The notes under the pieces: generated by a model
What the model was told of the DNA's origin: nothing
Seen by the model: only the letters and a program-made list of their open reading frames with translations
The model's database searches: none
Assembly: GCA_023450935.1 (NCBI GenBank)
Contig: JAEXGH010000016.1
Location: 1 to 64,000 of the forward strand
DNA length: 64,000 nt
Direction of reading: 5' to 3'
Source: Verrucomicrobiota bacterium
GTDB lineage: Bacteria; Verrucomicrobiota; Verrucomicrobiia; Opitutales; Intestinicryptomonadaceae
Translations under genes and position numbers: made by a program
Shown: one piece after another, positions 49,837 to 58,906 of the stretch
Position numbering within the stretch: position 1 is the first letter of the stretch
How the letters are laid out: each line of letters begins with the position of its first letter

Positions 49837-49865
49837 GTGAAACGCAGCATAAAGCTGCGTTTCAC
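49837..49865 (-). terminator. Perfect 12-bp hairpin, possible terminator of the LptF/G gene
   Basis: GTGAAACGCAGC (49837-49848), loop ATAAA, GCTGCGTTTCAC (49854-49865). It follows the permease stop at 49883 on the minus strand; the T-rich tail (TGTTTATTGTT) is weak, so termination is only likely. Confidence 0.45.
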
Positions 49866-49882
49866 GCGTTCTCCACGCGTTA

Positions 49883-51046
49883 TTAATGTTTGGAGGAACG
49901 CCAAATCAAAAACACACCAACCCCCTGGAAGAGAAAATTGGGAATCCAAATCAGCAAATCCGGTCTCATCTCCGGATACTTCTTCAGCCATGAAATCCCG
50001 ACCGTCATCATATAATACGTCATCGCCAGCGCTACGGCTATCGCCAAATTCGCAAACGTTTCGCTCCTCGAAGCCTTTATCCCGAGCGGGACTGCAATCA
50101 TCACCAGAGAAAAAATCGAAAACGCCATCGCAAAATTTTCCTGTATCTGCAAATTTATCTCGATTCTGTCGCGGCGGGCGCGTTTTGCGCGCTCCTCGGG
50201 CGGAAAGTTTTCAAGGGGATCTTTGTGCCAAGTGTCGCGCGCGACTATGAGTTCGTCAAACGTCATAACCCCCGGCTTTTTGTATGCCTTGTATGTCTCG
50301 CCCAAAACGCGCGCAAGCGGCATTCTCACAAGCAGGCTTTCGAATTTCGCCGAAGGGAGGGGCTTGTCGAGTTTTTCGGGGTCGTCGGCGGGCATACGTT
50401 CGGCCGCTCCGTTTTTGAGGACGAACACGATTTCGTCGGAAGCCCTGTCGAAAGTAATGTTGGCTTTGTCGGCCTTGATGAACGCGCTTGCCTTGCCGTC
50501 CGCGCCGAGTTCCCATATTCTGAACCCGAGCAGTTCGTTGTTTGTTTCGTCGGCCTTGTTGGCATAGATGACGTAGCCGGGGAAATCCTTCACGAACGCA
50601 CCCGCCTTGATGAATTTCAGCGGATTTTCGCGAATGACGTTTTTGATGGCGTTTTTATACGCATAGCTCGACGACGGCGAATAATAGAAATTGATAAAAA
50701 ACGACAACACGCACGCGCCCATTGCCAAGAACAATACGGGTGCGGTCATTGCGTAAATCGACCTCCCGCAAGACTTCATCGCCACAATTTCGCTTTGCGC
50801 CGACATTCTGCCGAACACAAGCAGAATGCCCGTTAACATGCCCATCGGCAGGGCGTATGGAACAACGCTCGGGATTAACAACGCAACCAAATACATAAAC
50901 AGCGACACCCCCAGACGCCCCGCCAGAAGCTCGCCGAGAGCCGCCCTGAAAATGTTGCCCAATACGAGCACGAAAACAAACAGCGCGACAGTCATAAAAG
51001 CCGCCGCAAAGACCTGCCTGAATATGTATTTGTCGAGCTTACCCAT
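49883..51046 (-). CDS. LptF/LptG-family permease
   Basis: 387 residues from the ATG at 51044-51046 (MGKLDKYIFRQVFAAAFMTVALFVFV), with CGGGAACGT before it; the longer frame has a non-homologous Cys-rich head. Six membrane helices: three N-terminal (to about 118), a periplasmic domain (about 125-300) and three C-terminal. The permease lifts LPS from the inner membrane together with the LptB ATPase. Bacteria usually have two such genes; only one is in the window, and it cannot be told whether it is LptF or LptG. Fits with lptD at the other end of the window. Confidence 0.9.
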   Translation of the reverse strand: MGKLDKYIFRQVFAAAFMTVALFVFVLVLGNIFRAALGELLAGRLGVSLFMYLVALLIPSVVPYALPMGMLTGILLVFGRMSAQSEIVAMKSCGRSIYAMTAPVLFLAMGACVLSFFINFYYSPSSSYAYKNAIKNVIRENPLKFIKAGAFVKDFPGYVIYANKADETNNELLGFRIWELGADGKASAFIKADKANITFDRASDEIVFVLKNGAAERMPADDPEKLDKPLPSAKFESLLVRMPLARVLGETYKAYKKPGVMTFDELIVARDTWHKDPLENFPPEERAKRARRDRIEINLQIQENFAMAFSIFSLVMIAVPLGIKASRSETFANLAIAVALAMTYYMMTVGISWLKKYPEMRPDLLIWIPNFLFQGVGVFLIWRSSKH

Positions 51047-51177
51047 ACGTTCCCGAAACCGATACAATAAGCAACACAAACGCAAACAAAAGCAACATAA
51101 AAATATTGCAAAGTGCAAAAAATATCGAAAGATGAACAAATTCTTTTTTAAGAAACAGTAGCAAAAATATCGTTGTT

Positions 51178-53661
51178 ATGGACAAAAGGACACATAAGAA
51201 ACACTCGGCGAAAGCGGCTCCGGAATTTTACGTTTCGGAGACGGTAAAGGGAATGGAAGAAAGCATTCTCAGACATCTCGAAACGTCTCTTGCGCGCGAA
51301 CGCGAAAGCGCGTCGATAAGGGACTGGTGGGTGGCTACGGCTCTGGCGATAAGAGACCATACCATGGGGCGTTTCATCAAGACGATGCGCCGCCAGCACG
51401 AAGGCGACGCCCGCAGAATCTACTATATGTCGCTTGAATACCTCGTGGGCAGACTCACGGAAGACACGCTCGTGAACATCGGGCTGCTCGACACCACAAA
51501 GAAGGCACTGCAAAATCTCGGCTTGAAATACGACGACGTTATCGGCGCGGAAGTCGATATGGGCTTGGGCAACGGCGGCTTGGGGCGTCTTGCCGCATGC
51601 TTTCAGGATTCGCTCGCCACTCTCGACTACCCCGCGGTGGGCTACGGCATAAGATACGAATTCGGTCTTTTCACGCAGAGCTTCAAGGACGGCAAGCAGG
51701 TTGAATCTCCCGACAACTGGCTGCGCTACGGTTCGCCGTGGGAAATTGTCCGCCCAGAATTTACAATGCGCATAGCAATAGGCGGCACGGTTGAAAACTC
51801 CGTAAACGACAGGGGAGACTGGGCGCCGATGTGGAAGCCGCAGGGCGAGCTCCTCGGCGTTCCGTGGGACATTCCCGTTGTCGGCTACGGCGCGAAAACC
51901 GTCAACTTCCTGCGTCTGTGGGAATCGAGAGCCTCCAACGAATTCGACCTCGACGCCTTCAACGAGGGCGGCTACGCGCAGGCGGTTCACGACAAGGCAA
52001 TGAGCGAGACAATCTCGAAAGTTCTCTACCCCAACGACAAAACCGAAAACGGCAAACTCCTGCGCCTTATGCAGCAATACTTCTTTGTTTCGTGCTCGCT
52101 GCAGGACATAATACGCAGATACTTGGAGCACCACAAAGACTGGTCGGAGTTTGTGGACAAGGTTGTAATCCAGCTCAACGACACCCACCCGGCAATAGCA
52201 GTGCCCGAACTCATGCGCCTGCTTGTGGACGTCCACTCAATGAATTGGGACGCCGCGTGGGAAATATGCACGAAAGTTTTCGCCTACACGAACCACACGC
52301 TGCTTCCCGAAGCCCTCGAAAAGTGGCAGGTGCCATTCTTCGAAAAACTGTTGCCGCGCCACTTGCAAATCATCTATGAAATCAATTCGCGCTGGCTCAA
52401 ACAGGTTGCCGCGAAATTCCCGAACAATCCGCAAAAACGGGAGGCGTTGTCTATCATAGAAGAGTCTTCGCCGAAAATGGTGAGAATGGCGTATCTGGCG
52501 GTAGTGGCTTCGTTCAGCGTAAACGGAGTTGCCGCGCTTCATACGGAACTGCTCAAAAGCAGCGTCCTGCGCGAATTCTACGAAATGTCGCCCGAAAAAT
52601 TCAACAATAAAACAAACGGCGTAACTCCCAGAAGATGGCTGAAAGTCTGCAACCGCGGGCTCTCAGACCTGATTGACTCTAAAATCGCAGACGGCTGGGT
52701 GACCGACCTCGACCAACTCAAGAAGCTTGAAAAATACGCCGACAACGCCGAGTTCCAAAAATCGTTTATGGCGGTAAAGCTCGAAAACAAAAAACGCCTT
52801 GCCGACATAGTTTGGAAACAGTGCGGGGTGAAAATAAACCCCGAAGCGATGTTCGACGTCCAGATAAAGAGACTGCACGAATACAAACGCCAGCACCTGA
52901 ACCTGCTGCACATTCTCACGCTCTACCGCGACCTGCTGCACGACCCCGACATGGACATCGCCCCGCGCGTGTTCATCTTCGGCGCAAAGGCGGCTCCCGG
53001 CTACGACATTGCAAAAAACATCATCTACGCAATTAACAAAGTCGGCGAAAAAATCAACAACGACACCCGCATAAAGGACAAACTCAAAGTCGTGTTCATT
53101 CCCAACTACAACGTAAGCTCCGCAATGAACATCATTCCCGCGGCTGACTTGTCGGAACAGATTTCGACGGCGGGCAAGGAGGCTTCGGGCACGGGCAATA
53201 TGAAGCTGTCGCTCAACGGTGCGGTTACAATGGGTACGCTCGACGGCGCAAACGTGGAAATAAAGGAGTGCGTCGGCGACGACAACATCTTCATCTTCGG
53301 GCTTACTGTCGAACAAGTCCAGCACCTCAAGGGGCGCGGCTACAACCCGTGGGACTACTACATGCACAACAAAAAGCTCAAGGAAATCCTCGACTGGCTC
53401 GTTTCCGAATACTTTATGCCCGAAAACCCCGACGCGTTCATGCCGCTTAGAAAGTCGATTCTCGACTGGGGCGACCCGTTTATGGTGTGCGCCGACTATC
53501 AGTCATACTGCGACGCCCAGGCAGAGGCCGACCGCGCCTTCCGCGACAAAAAACGCTGGGCGAAAATGGCTATTCTCAACACGGCGCGCATGGGAAAATT
53601 CTCCTCCGACAGAACAATCCGCGAATACGCCAAAGACATTTGGAACCTTGAAAAAATGTAA
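51178..53661 (+). CDS. glgP: Glycogen/alpha-glucan phosphorylase
   Basis: 827 residues. It releases glucose-1-phosphate from glycogen or maltodextrins. The PLP lysine is K676 in EASGTGNMKLSLNGAVTMG. The family segments VDMGLGNGGLGRLAACFQDS, YGIRYEFGLF and TNHTLLPEALEKW are present, with the phosphate site KRLHEYKRQHLNLL. Length matches the E. coli-type enzyme. It lies alone; no other glycogen gene is in the window. A terminator follows. Confidence 0.95.
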   Translation: MDKRTHKKHSAKAAPEFYVSETVKGMEESILRHLETSLARERESASIRDWWVATALAIRDHTMGRFIKTMRRQHEGDARRIYYMSLEYLVGRLTEDTLVNIGLLDTTKKALQNLGLKYDDVIGAEVDMGLGNGGLGRLAACFQDSLATLDYPAVGYGIRYEFGLFTQSFKDGKQVESPDNWLRYGSPWEIVRPEFTMRIAIGGTVENSVNDRGDWAPMWKPQGELLGVPWDIPVVGYGAKTVNFLRLWESRASNEFDLDAFNEGGYAQAVHDKAMSETISKVLYPNDKTENGKLLRLMQQYFFVSCSLQDIIRRYLEHHKDWSEFVDKVVIQLNDTHPAIAVPELMRLLVDVHSMNWDAAWEICTKVFAYTNHTLLPEALEKWQVPFFEKLLPRHLQIIYEINSRWLKQVAAKFPNNPQKREALSIIEESSPKMVRMAYLAVVASFSVNGVAALHTELLKSSVLREFYEMSPEKFNNKTNGVTPRRWLKVCNRGLSDLIDSKIADGWVTDLDQLKKLEKYADNAEFQKSFMAVKLENKKRLADIVWKQCGVKINPEAMFDVQIKRLHEYKRQHLNLLHILTLYRDLLHDPDMDIAPRVFIFGAKAAPGYDIAKNIIYAINKVGEKINNDTRIKDKLKVVFIPNYNVSSAMNIIPAADLSEQISTAGKEASGTGNMKLSLNGAVTMGTLDGANVEIKECVGDDNIFIFGLTVEQVQHLKGRGYNPWDYYMHNKKLKEILDWLVSEYFMPENPDAFMPLRKSILDWGDPFMVCADYQSYCDAQAEADRAFRDKKRWAKMAILNTARMGKFSSDRTIREYAKDIWNLEKM

Positions 53662-53678
53662 AAGTTTTTTCGGTTTTC

Positions 53679-53713
53679 GCCCGATTTCGCCCCGCGCGGA
53701 GTCGGGCTTTTTT
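53679..53713 (+). terminator. Rho-independent terminator after glgP
   Basis: GCCCGA (53679-53684) and TCGGGC (53702-53707) with six T afterwards. Confidence 0.85.
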
Positions 53714-53776
53714 GTAAATTGGGGTTGATTTACCGCCCGCGAGCGGCTAGCATACCCGCAAATGAAAGGACATTTT

Positions 53777-55348
53777 ATGAGAATAAGACAATCGCTATTG
53801 TTAGCGGTTTTTGCGTGCTCCGCGTTTCTTCTGAGCGCGTGCTCTCCGAAAGCCGAAAATTCGCCGCTTGAGTGCGCGCCTAGAAACGCGACAGCCGTTG
53901 TGTGGGTAAAAGCCGACGGCGCGCTGTCGGAACAAATGAAAGCGCGAACCGACTACAAACAACTAATACAGGCGTTGCGCGAAAACGGAAAAATAACAAA
54001 ACTGCTTGCGGAAAAATTCGGAGAGTTTGAAAAACAGTCGAACGGAATTTCGGCGTTGTTCGTTTCCAAAACAGATGCAGTGGGTTCGCTTGAAGACTTG
54101 GCTTTCAATTTTCTCGACGAATTTGCCGCATTCACAGATTCCGCGGGAATCGCCTCCGACGATTTCAACTGGACGGCGGTAATACGCGCAAAAGAAGAAC
54201 GTTTTGTTGAAAAGGCTCGTCAAGCCGCCAAAAAGGCGATGGAACAATCAAAGGGACAGTTGGCAAAAGACGGCGAAAATTACAAATTGTCAATTTCGGA
54301 TACAAAAAAAATCGTCTTCGGCTTTAGCGGCAAATACTTTGTAATAGCCGCAAACGACGGGTTGCTCAAAGACGCGCTCGCAAAAATTGCAAACGGCGGG
54401 GCGGAATCGGTGCTAGACGCGCCGAAATTTGCAAAAGCATTTAAAAATGCAAAATCACATTCCGCAGGATTGTTTATAGACTCGAAAATTTTCCCGAAAG
54501 GCGAAAATTTCGACACGGTTTCCGCCAACGTAGACTACTTCGCCCTCGCGTCCGACAGCACTTCGCTTGAAAGCGGAACTGCGGAATTCGACGTTGCGTT
54601 CAAGAAAGGCGCGGCGGCTGATTTCATAAAATTGCTGAAGCTCGAAAACCCGAACGAAACGCGCGCGTTGCCGAATTCGCAAATGTATATAAAAAGCGCG
54701 TTCGCTCTCTCCGACGAAATGCTTGTTCAGTTGGCGGCAAACCCGATGGCGGCAATATTCGCGCCCGTGCTGAAAAAGCTGAAATCGGTGGAATATTCGG
54801 TAAACAATTTCTATCCCGAAAAAGACAAGATTGGGGTGTCGCTTGTAAACTGCGGCGTTGACAATGCCGACGCCGTTTTGGCTACGCCGCAAGTTTCAGC
54901 AATAATGAGACAGTCGATGTTTGCGGACGGGGAAATCGGCGGCGTAAAATGCAAGGTTTCTCCCGTGGCGGCGGTTATAAATACGGCGGAAGACAATATT
55001 TCGGTTGTGCTCTCGCCTTTCCCCAAAGACCGCGACGCGGCAGTAAAAAGCATATCAGGCAAAGGCGAATTTCCGCAAACGGAGTTCTTCAAATCGCTTA
55101 AAGTCCCGCAAAATGCCGTGGCAAAATTCTACTACGACGGGCTTGCTTTTTCGGGCGCGAACGCGCAGCAGCTGCCGCCCAATATGGCGGCGTTTTCGGG
55201 GTTGATGGAGGCGTATCTAAAATGCTGCAAACGTCAGGAAATGCGCGGCTGGACGTTTGCCGAAGGCGACGTTTTGAAAACGCACATTGAAGCTGTGGGA
55301 GAGTTGGACTTAACCCCGCTCGTTGAATTTGTCAAAAGCTACAAATAA
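53777..55348 (+). CDS. Lipoprotein of unknown function
   Basis: 523 residues from the ATG at 53777. AAAGGA at 53765-53770 lies 6 bases before this ATG and decides against an ATG 15 bases earlier, which it overlaps. Lipoprotein signal MRIRQSLLLAVFACSAFLLSAC with Cys22. The rest is a mixed alpha/beta sequence with two similar halves: SAGLFIDSKIFPKGENF near 235 and AVAKFYYDGLAFSGANAQ near 440. No family recognised. It is flanked by its own terminator and sits between glgP and an aldolase on the other strand. Confidence 0.8.
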   Translation: MRIRQSLLLAVFACSAFLLSACSPKAENSPLECAPRNATAVVWVKADGALSEQMKARTDYKQLIQALRENGKITKLLAEKFGEFEKQSNGISALFVSKTDAVGSLEDLAFNFLDEFAAFTDSAGIASDDFNWTAVIRAKEERFVEKARQAAKKAMEQSKGQLAKDGENYKLSISDTKKIVFGFSGKYFVIAANDGLLKDALAKIANGGAESVLDAPKFAKAFKNAKSHSAGLFIDSKIFPKGENFDTVSANVDYFALASDSTSLESGTAEFDVAFKKGAAADFIKLLKLENPNETRALPNSQMYIKSAFALSDEMLVQLAANPMAAIFAPVLKKLKSVEYSVNNFYPEKDKIGVSLVNCGVDNADAVLATPQVSAIMRQSMFADGEIGGVKCKVSPVAAVINTAEDNISVVLSPFPKDRDAAVKSISGKGEFPQTEFFKSLKVPQNAVAKFYYDGLAFSGANAQQLPPNMAAFSGLMEAYLKCCKRQEMRGWTFAEGDVLKTHIEAVGELDLTPLVEFVKSYK

Positions 55349-55363
55349 AATTGCACAACTAAA

Positions 55364-55390
55364 AGACGCCGAAAAACGGCGTCTTTTTTT
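55364..55390 (+). terminator. Bidirectional terminator after the lipoprotein gene
   Basis: AGACGCCG (55364-55371), loop AAAAA, CGGCGTCT (55377-55384), then T run; an A run on the other side also serves the converging aldolase gene. Confidence 0.85.
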
Positions 55391-55469
55391 GCGGGCACAA
55401 GCCGCACAACGAGCTACAAAAAAGTAATCAGCGCATCACAAAACAATCCGCGCCGCCGTGATTCGACTG

Positions 55470-56399
55470 CTACTTCTTCAACCCGTCGTAGAACGCGAAA
55501 ATGTCGCGCGTATCTCCGTGCTTGAAAAAGTCCATCGCGGGGCGCGGGTGGAGGTTTTCGGCGGCAGTAAGCATATACTGCGGGAACTGCCCGCAGTGGA
55601 ATTGCGTTTTGATTGGCTCTACTTGTTTCTGGCAAAAATCAATAATCGGCAATGCGTTCTTTGCGCCGCGCAAAACCGACACAAGCAGTTCGCTCGGACA
55701 ATTTCCCGCGCCTTTGCCAAGCCCGCCAATTGTGCAGTCGGCAACGCGCGCGCCCGCGTCTATGCCAGCAAGTTCGTTCGCAAGCGCGCACTGGAGATTG
55801 TTGTGCGCATGGACGGCAAACGTCTTGCCGCATTCCGCACAAATTTCCGCATACCCGCGCGCAAGAGCAGAAAACCGCCGCGGCAAAAGCGCGCCGTAGC
55901 TATCCATCAAATAAACAATGTCAACCGCGTCCGACTCCGCAATGCGGCGGACGTTTTCGAACAGCGCGCCGCCGATTGAGGAAGCCGCCATCATGCACGC
56001 CGCCGTCTCGTAGCCCTTTTCTTTCGCGATGGAAAGCGTTTGGAGGGCGGCTGAAACGTCGCGCGCATAAAACGCGCAACGAACCAAATCGGCCGCGCTT
56101 TCGGAGCAATTCGGGAACTTTCGCGCATCGCATTTGCCGGCGTCTGCAAGAACGGCTATCTTGGCGCGGACGCCCTCTACGAGCGGCTTTATGAAGTCTT
56201 CGTCGCAAAACCTGAACGCGCCGAAACTGTCGCGCGCGAAAAACTTGTCGTCGTTTCTGAAGCCGATTTCCACGATGTCAACGCCCGCGGCGTCGCAGGC
56301 GGAAAGGACGCCACGCGCGAACTCCACCGAAAAGCGGCTGTCGTTTACAAGCCCGCCGTCGCGCAGCGTGCAGTCCAGAATTTTGCATTCAGATTCCAT
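55470..56399 (-). CDS. HMGL-like aldolase (DRE-TIM metallolyase family)
   Basis: 309 residues from the ATG at 56397-56399 (MESECKILDCTLRDGG). The DRE-TIM signature is seen as LDCTLRDGGLVND (R13, D14) and the metal-binding histidines as FAVHAHNNLQCALAN, with IGGLGKGAGNCPSELL, the glycine loop. This groups it with 4-hydroxy-2-oxovalerate aldolase, HMG-CoA lyase and isopropylmalate synthase relatives. The product is shorter than those enzymes (no C-terminal DmpG communication domain). The substrate cannot be told from the sequence. A lone gene between two terminators. Confidence 0.82.
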   Translation of the reverse strand: MESECKILDCTLRDGGLVNDSRFSVEFARGVLSACDAAGVDIVEIGFRNDDKFFARDSFGAFRFCDEDFIKPLVEGVRAKIAVLADAGKCDARKFPNCSESAADLVRCAFYARDVSAALQTLSIAKEKGYETAACMMAASSIGGALFENVRRIAESDAVDIVYLMDSYGALLPRRFSALARGYAEICAECGKTFAVHAHNNLQCALANELAGIDAGARVADCTIGGLGKGAGNCPSELLVSVLRGAKNALPIIDFCQKQVEPIKTQFHCGQFPQYMLTAAENLHPRPAMDFFKHGDTRDIFAFYDGLKK

Positions 56400-56436
56400 A
56401 ACTGCCGAATTAAACACCGCCCGCTCCTTCGCGCAA

Positions 56437-56463
56437 CAAAAAAGGCGCGACCCGCGCCGCGCC
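56437..56463 (-). terminator. Rho-independent terminator after guaA
   Basis: On the minus strand GGCGCG (56463-56458) pairs with CGCGCC (56449-56444), then TTTTTTG. It lies between guaA and the aldolase on the same strand. Confidence 0.8.
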
Positions 56464-56477
56464 CTTTGCAAAAACGT

Positions 56478-58019
56478 TTATTCCCACTCGATTGTTGCCG
56501 GAGGTTTCGACGAAATATCGAGCACCACGCGGTTGACGCCTTTGACTTCGTTTATGATTCTATTGGAAATCTTCGCGAGAATTTCGTGCGGAATATGCGC
56601 CCAGTCGGCGGTCATTGCGTCTTGGCTTTCCACTATTCTCAACGCGATAACGTTGTCGTAGGTGCGCTCGTCACCCATGACGCCTACCGTCTTCACGGGA
56701 ACGAAAACCGCAAACGCCTGCCACAAATTGTAGTAAAGCCCGCTTGCATACATCTCCTCCATAAGAACGGCGTCGGCTTCACGCAGAATGTCGCAATACG
56801 ATTTTTTGACTTCGCCCACGACGCGCACGCCCAAGCCCGGTCCGGGGAAAGGATGACGCCACAACACTTCCTTCGAAAGCCCAAGCTCCTTGCCGAGCGC
56901 GCGGACTTCGTCTTTGAAGAGTTCGCGCAGCGGCTCGAGCAGCTTCAGTTTCATTTTCTTGGGAAGCCCACCCACGTTGTGGTGGCTCTTTATCAAAGAC
57001 GCGGGATTGCCCGCTATCGGCACGCTTTCAATAACGTCGGGATAGAGAGTCCCCTGCGCGAGGAAATCGACCTTCCCGATGGATTTAACGGCCTTGTCGA
57101 ACACTTCGATGAACGTCTTGCCGATAATCTTGCGCTTGCGCTCGGGGTCTTTCACGCCCGCGAGTCTGCCAAGAAAGAGCTTTTCGGCGCGGACTGTCTT
57201 CATTTTGATTTTGAAGTTGTTTTTGAAAAGTTCTTCAACCTTCTTGCGCTCGTCTTTTCGCAAAAGCCCGTTATCGACAAACACGCAGGTGAGCTGGTCG
57301 CCGATTGCCTTGTGAATGAGTGCCGCTGCCACGGAGGAATCGACGCCGCCGCTAAGCCCCAAAATGACTTTCTTGTCGCCGACCTGTTCGCGGATATTGG
57401 CAACCGCCTTTTCCACGTAGTCTGACATTTTCCAGTCGCCCGTGCAGCCGCAGATATTGTAGAGAAAATTCTTTATTATCTCAATGCCGCGCGGCGTGTG
57501 CGCAACCTCGGGGTGGAACTGCATTCCGTAAAAACGCTTCGCCTTGTTTTCGATGAGCGCGTATTCGGAATTTTCGGTCGTGCCGATTGCCTTGAAGCCT
57601 TCGGGCAACTTCTCGATTCTGTCGCCGTGCGAATTCCAAACCTGAATTGGCGACTCTATCCCCTTGAGCAAATCGCTGTTTGCCGATTTAAACGAAAGCT
57701 TGCCCAATCCGTATTCGCGCTGTTTGCTTGAAACGACAACGCCGCCGAGCATTTTGCCCATCAGCTGCAGGCCGTAGCAAATTCCCAAAACGGGGACGCC
57801 GAGCTCGAAAACTTTGGGGTCGGGGCGCGGAGAACCCTTCGAAAGGACGCTCGCCGGCCCGCCCGAAAGAATAACGCCGCAAACGCCCTGTTTTTTAAGA
57901 ACCGAAGCCTTCGTGTTAAACGGCATTATTTCCGAATACACGCTGCATTCGCGGATTCTACGCGCTATTACCTGCGTATACTGCGAACCGAAATCCAAAA
58001 CTGCTATTTTCTGATTCAT
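56478..58019 (-). CDS. guaA: GMP synthase (glutamine-hydrolysing)
   Basis: 513 residues from the ATG at 58017-58019 (MNQKIAVLDFGSQY); the longer frame adds 34 residues that run into the upstream gene. Class I glutaminase: Cys81 in GICYGLQLMG, with H169 and E171. PP-loop SGGVDSS (223-229). C-terminal dimerisation domain ends RVVLDISSKPPATIEWE. It makes GMP from XMP. A small zinc-ribbon membrane protein ends 14 bases upstream on the same strand. Confidence 0.96.
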   Translation of the reverse strand: MNQKIAVLDFGSQYTQVIARRIRECSVYSEIMPFNTKASVLKKQGVCGVILSGGPASVLSKGSPRPDPKVFELGVPVLGICYGLQLMGKMLGGVVVSSKQREYGLGKLSFKSANSDLLKGIESPIQVWNSHGDRIEKLPEGFKAIGTTENSEYALIENKAKRFYGMQFHPEVAHTPRGIEIIKNFLYNICGCTGDWKMSDYVEKAVANIREQVGDKKVILGLSGGVDSSVAAALIHKAIGDQLTCVFVDNGLLRKDERKKVEELFKNNFKIKMKTVRAEKLFLGRLAGVKDPERKRKIIGKTFIEVFDKAVKSIGKVDFLAQGTLYPDVIESVPIAGNPASLIKSHHNVGGLPKKMKLKLLEPLRELFKDEVRALGKELGLSKEVLWRHPFPGPGLGVRVVGEVKKSYCDILREADAVLMEEMYASGLYYNLWQAFAVFVPVKTVGVMGDERTYDNVIALRIVESQDAMTADWAHIPHEILAKISNRIINEVKGVNRVVLDISSKPPATIEWE

Positions 58020-58033
58020 AATATTTAGGGTGG

Positions 58034-58258
58034 TTAAAATTTCATCTCGGCGTTTTTGTATCCGCAGCTCGGACACGCCTTTGATTTTTCGCCGCCGCGC
58101 GAAACGTAGACGGAATCGCACTTAAGACAATGGAACGTGGAAGTTTTCAGCATTTTTTCATACACGCCGAAATGACGACGCGCCCAAAGAAAATACGCCG
58201 CCAACATCGCCGCTATGACGACGCAAAGTATTACGCAAAAATATGCCGTCAACTCCAT
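58034..58258 (-). CDS. Small membrane protein with a C-terminal zinc ribbon
   Basis: 74 residues from the ATG at 58256-58258 (MELTAYFCVILC). One membrane helix (residues 3-26), then a zinc-ribbon: FHCLKCDSVYVSRGGEKSKACPSCG with two CxxC pairs (residues 43/46 and 62/65 approximately). Family not recognised. Placed between rplQ's terminator and guaA on the same strand, so it is probably expressed with guaA. Confidence 0.72.
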   Translation of the reverse strand: MELTAYFCVILCVVIAAMLAAYFLWARRHFGVYEKMLKTSTFHCLKCDSVYVSRGGEKSKACPSCGYKNAEMKF

Positions 58259-58261
58259 TAT

Positions 58262-58298
58262 AAAAAAACACAAACGCACCCGTTATTGGCGAGTGCGT
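58262..58298 (-). terminator. Rho-independent terminator after rplQ
   Basis: On the minus strand ACGCAC (58298-58293) pairs with GTGCGT (58279-58274), followed by TTGTGTTTTTTT. It ends the ribosomal operon. Confidence 0.8.
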
Positions 58299-58321
58299 CT
58301 GAAATTACCGCTCAAAGATTG

Positions 58322-58888
58322 TTATTCCTTTGTTTCGGCCTTCTTTGTCGCCTTTTTTGCAGCCGCTTTTTTTGTTGCAGTTTTCTTGGCGGCAGCCTTC
58401 TTGGCGGGGGCTTTTTTCTCCGCTTCGGGCGCTGCGGCTTCGGCTTTGGGCGTTTCGTCCGCTTTGGGCTCAGCCTTTGCGGGCTGCGGCGCCTTATAAC
58501 CCTTGTCGTCGGCTTCGATAAGCTCTATTATCGCCATGTCTGCGGCATCGCCCACGCGGGGAACGAGCTTGTAGATACGCGTATAACCGCCTTCGCGCTT
58601 GAGAAACTTGGAAACCTTGTCCGCAAAGAGGAAGTGAACCGCGCTCACGTCCCTGATTTGGGAGAGAGCCTGACGGCGGAAGTGCAGTTTCTTGGCCGTA
58701 TCTTCCGTTGCGGCGGCCTTCTTTGCCAATGTTATCATTTTCTCGGCAAACGGACGCAATGCCTTGGCGTAGCCGAGCGTTGTTTGAATTTTATCGTGGC
58801 GGAAAAGAGCCGACGCCAACGACGCCATTATGGCTTGGCGGTGTTCTTTTTTTACGCCCAACTGATGTCTGTGTTTTTGATGACGCAT
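58322..58888 (-). CDS. rplQ: 50S ribosomal protein L17 with a long basic C-terminal tail
   Basis: 188 residues. The first 128 are a normal L17 (MRHQKHRHQLGVKKEHRQAI; RREGGYTRIYKLVPRVGDAADMAIIEL with the expected GYTRI element). About 60 further residues are a low-complexity Ala/Lys/Glu extension with repeated KKAAAKK-like units. It ends the operon. The extension is unlike the E. coli protein (about 127 residues) but not rare in other phyla. Confidence 0.95.
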   Translation of the reverse strand: MRHQKHRHQLGVKKEHRQAIMASLASALFRHDKIQTTLGYAKALRPFAEKMITLAKKAAATEDTAKKLHFRRQALSQIRDVSAVHFLFADKVSKFLKREGGYTRIYKLVPRVGDAADMAIIELIEADDKGYKAPQPAKAEPKADETPKAEAAAPEAEKKAPAKKAAAKKTATKKAAAKKATKKAETKE

Positions 58889-58906
58889 TTTATTTAATTT
58901 CTAAAA

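Larger units (their letters stand above)
49286..49882. other. Gene-free repeat locus between dapA and the LptF/G gene
   Basis: 597 bases without a credible gene. It carries two palindromic-core repeats in the same order as at 25.3 kb (49380-49414 and 49519-49558), a perfect 10-bp hairpin (49446-49469), a third hairpin repeat (49677-49720), a 53-base direct repeat (49610-49662 and 49743-49795), a nested palindrome (49787-49830) and a perfect 12-bp hairpin (49837-49865). Confidence 0.7.

Noticed and set aside
49380..49865. CRISPR array
   Set aside because: The repeats are palindromic, irregularly spaced and differ in sequence; there are no equal spacers and no cas genes.
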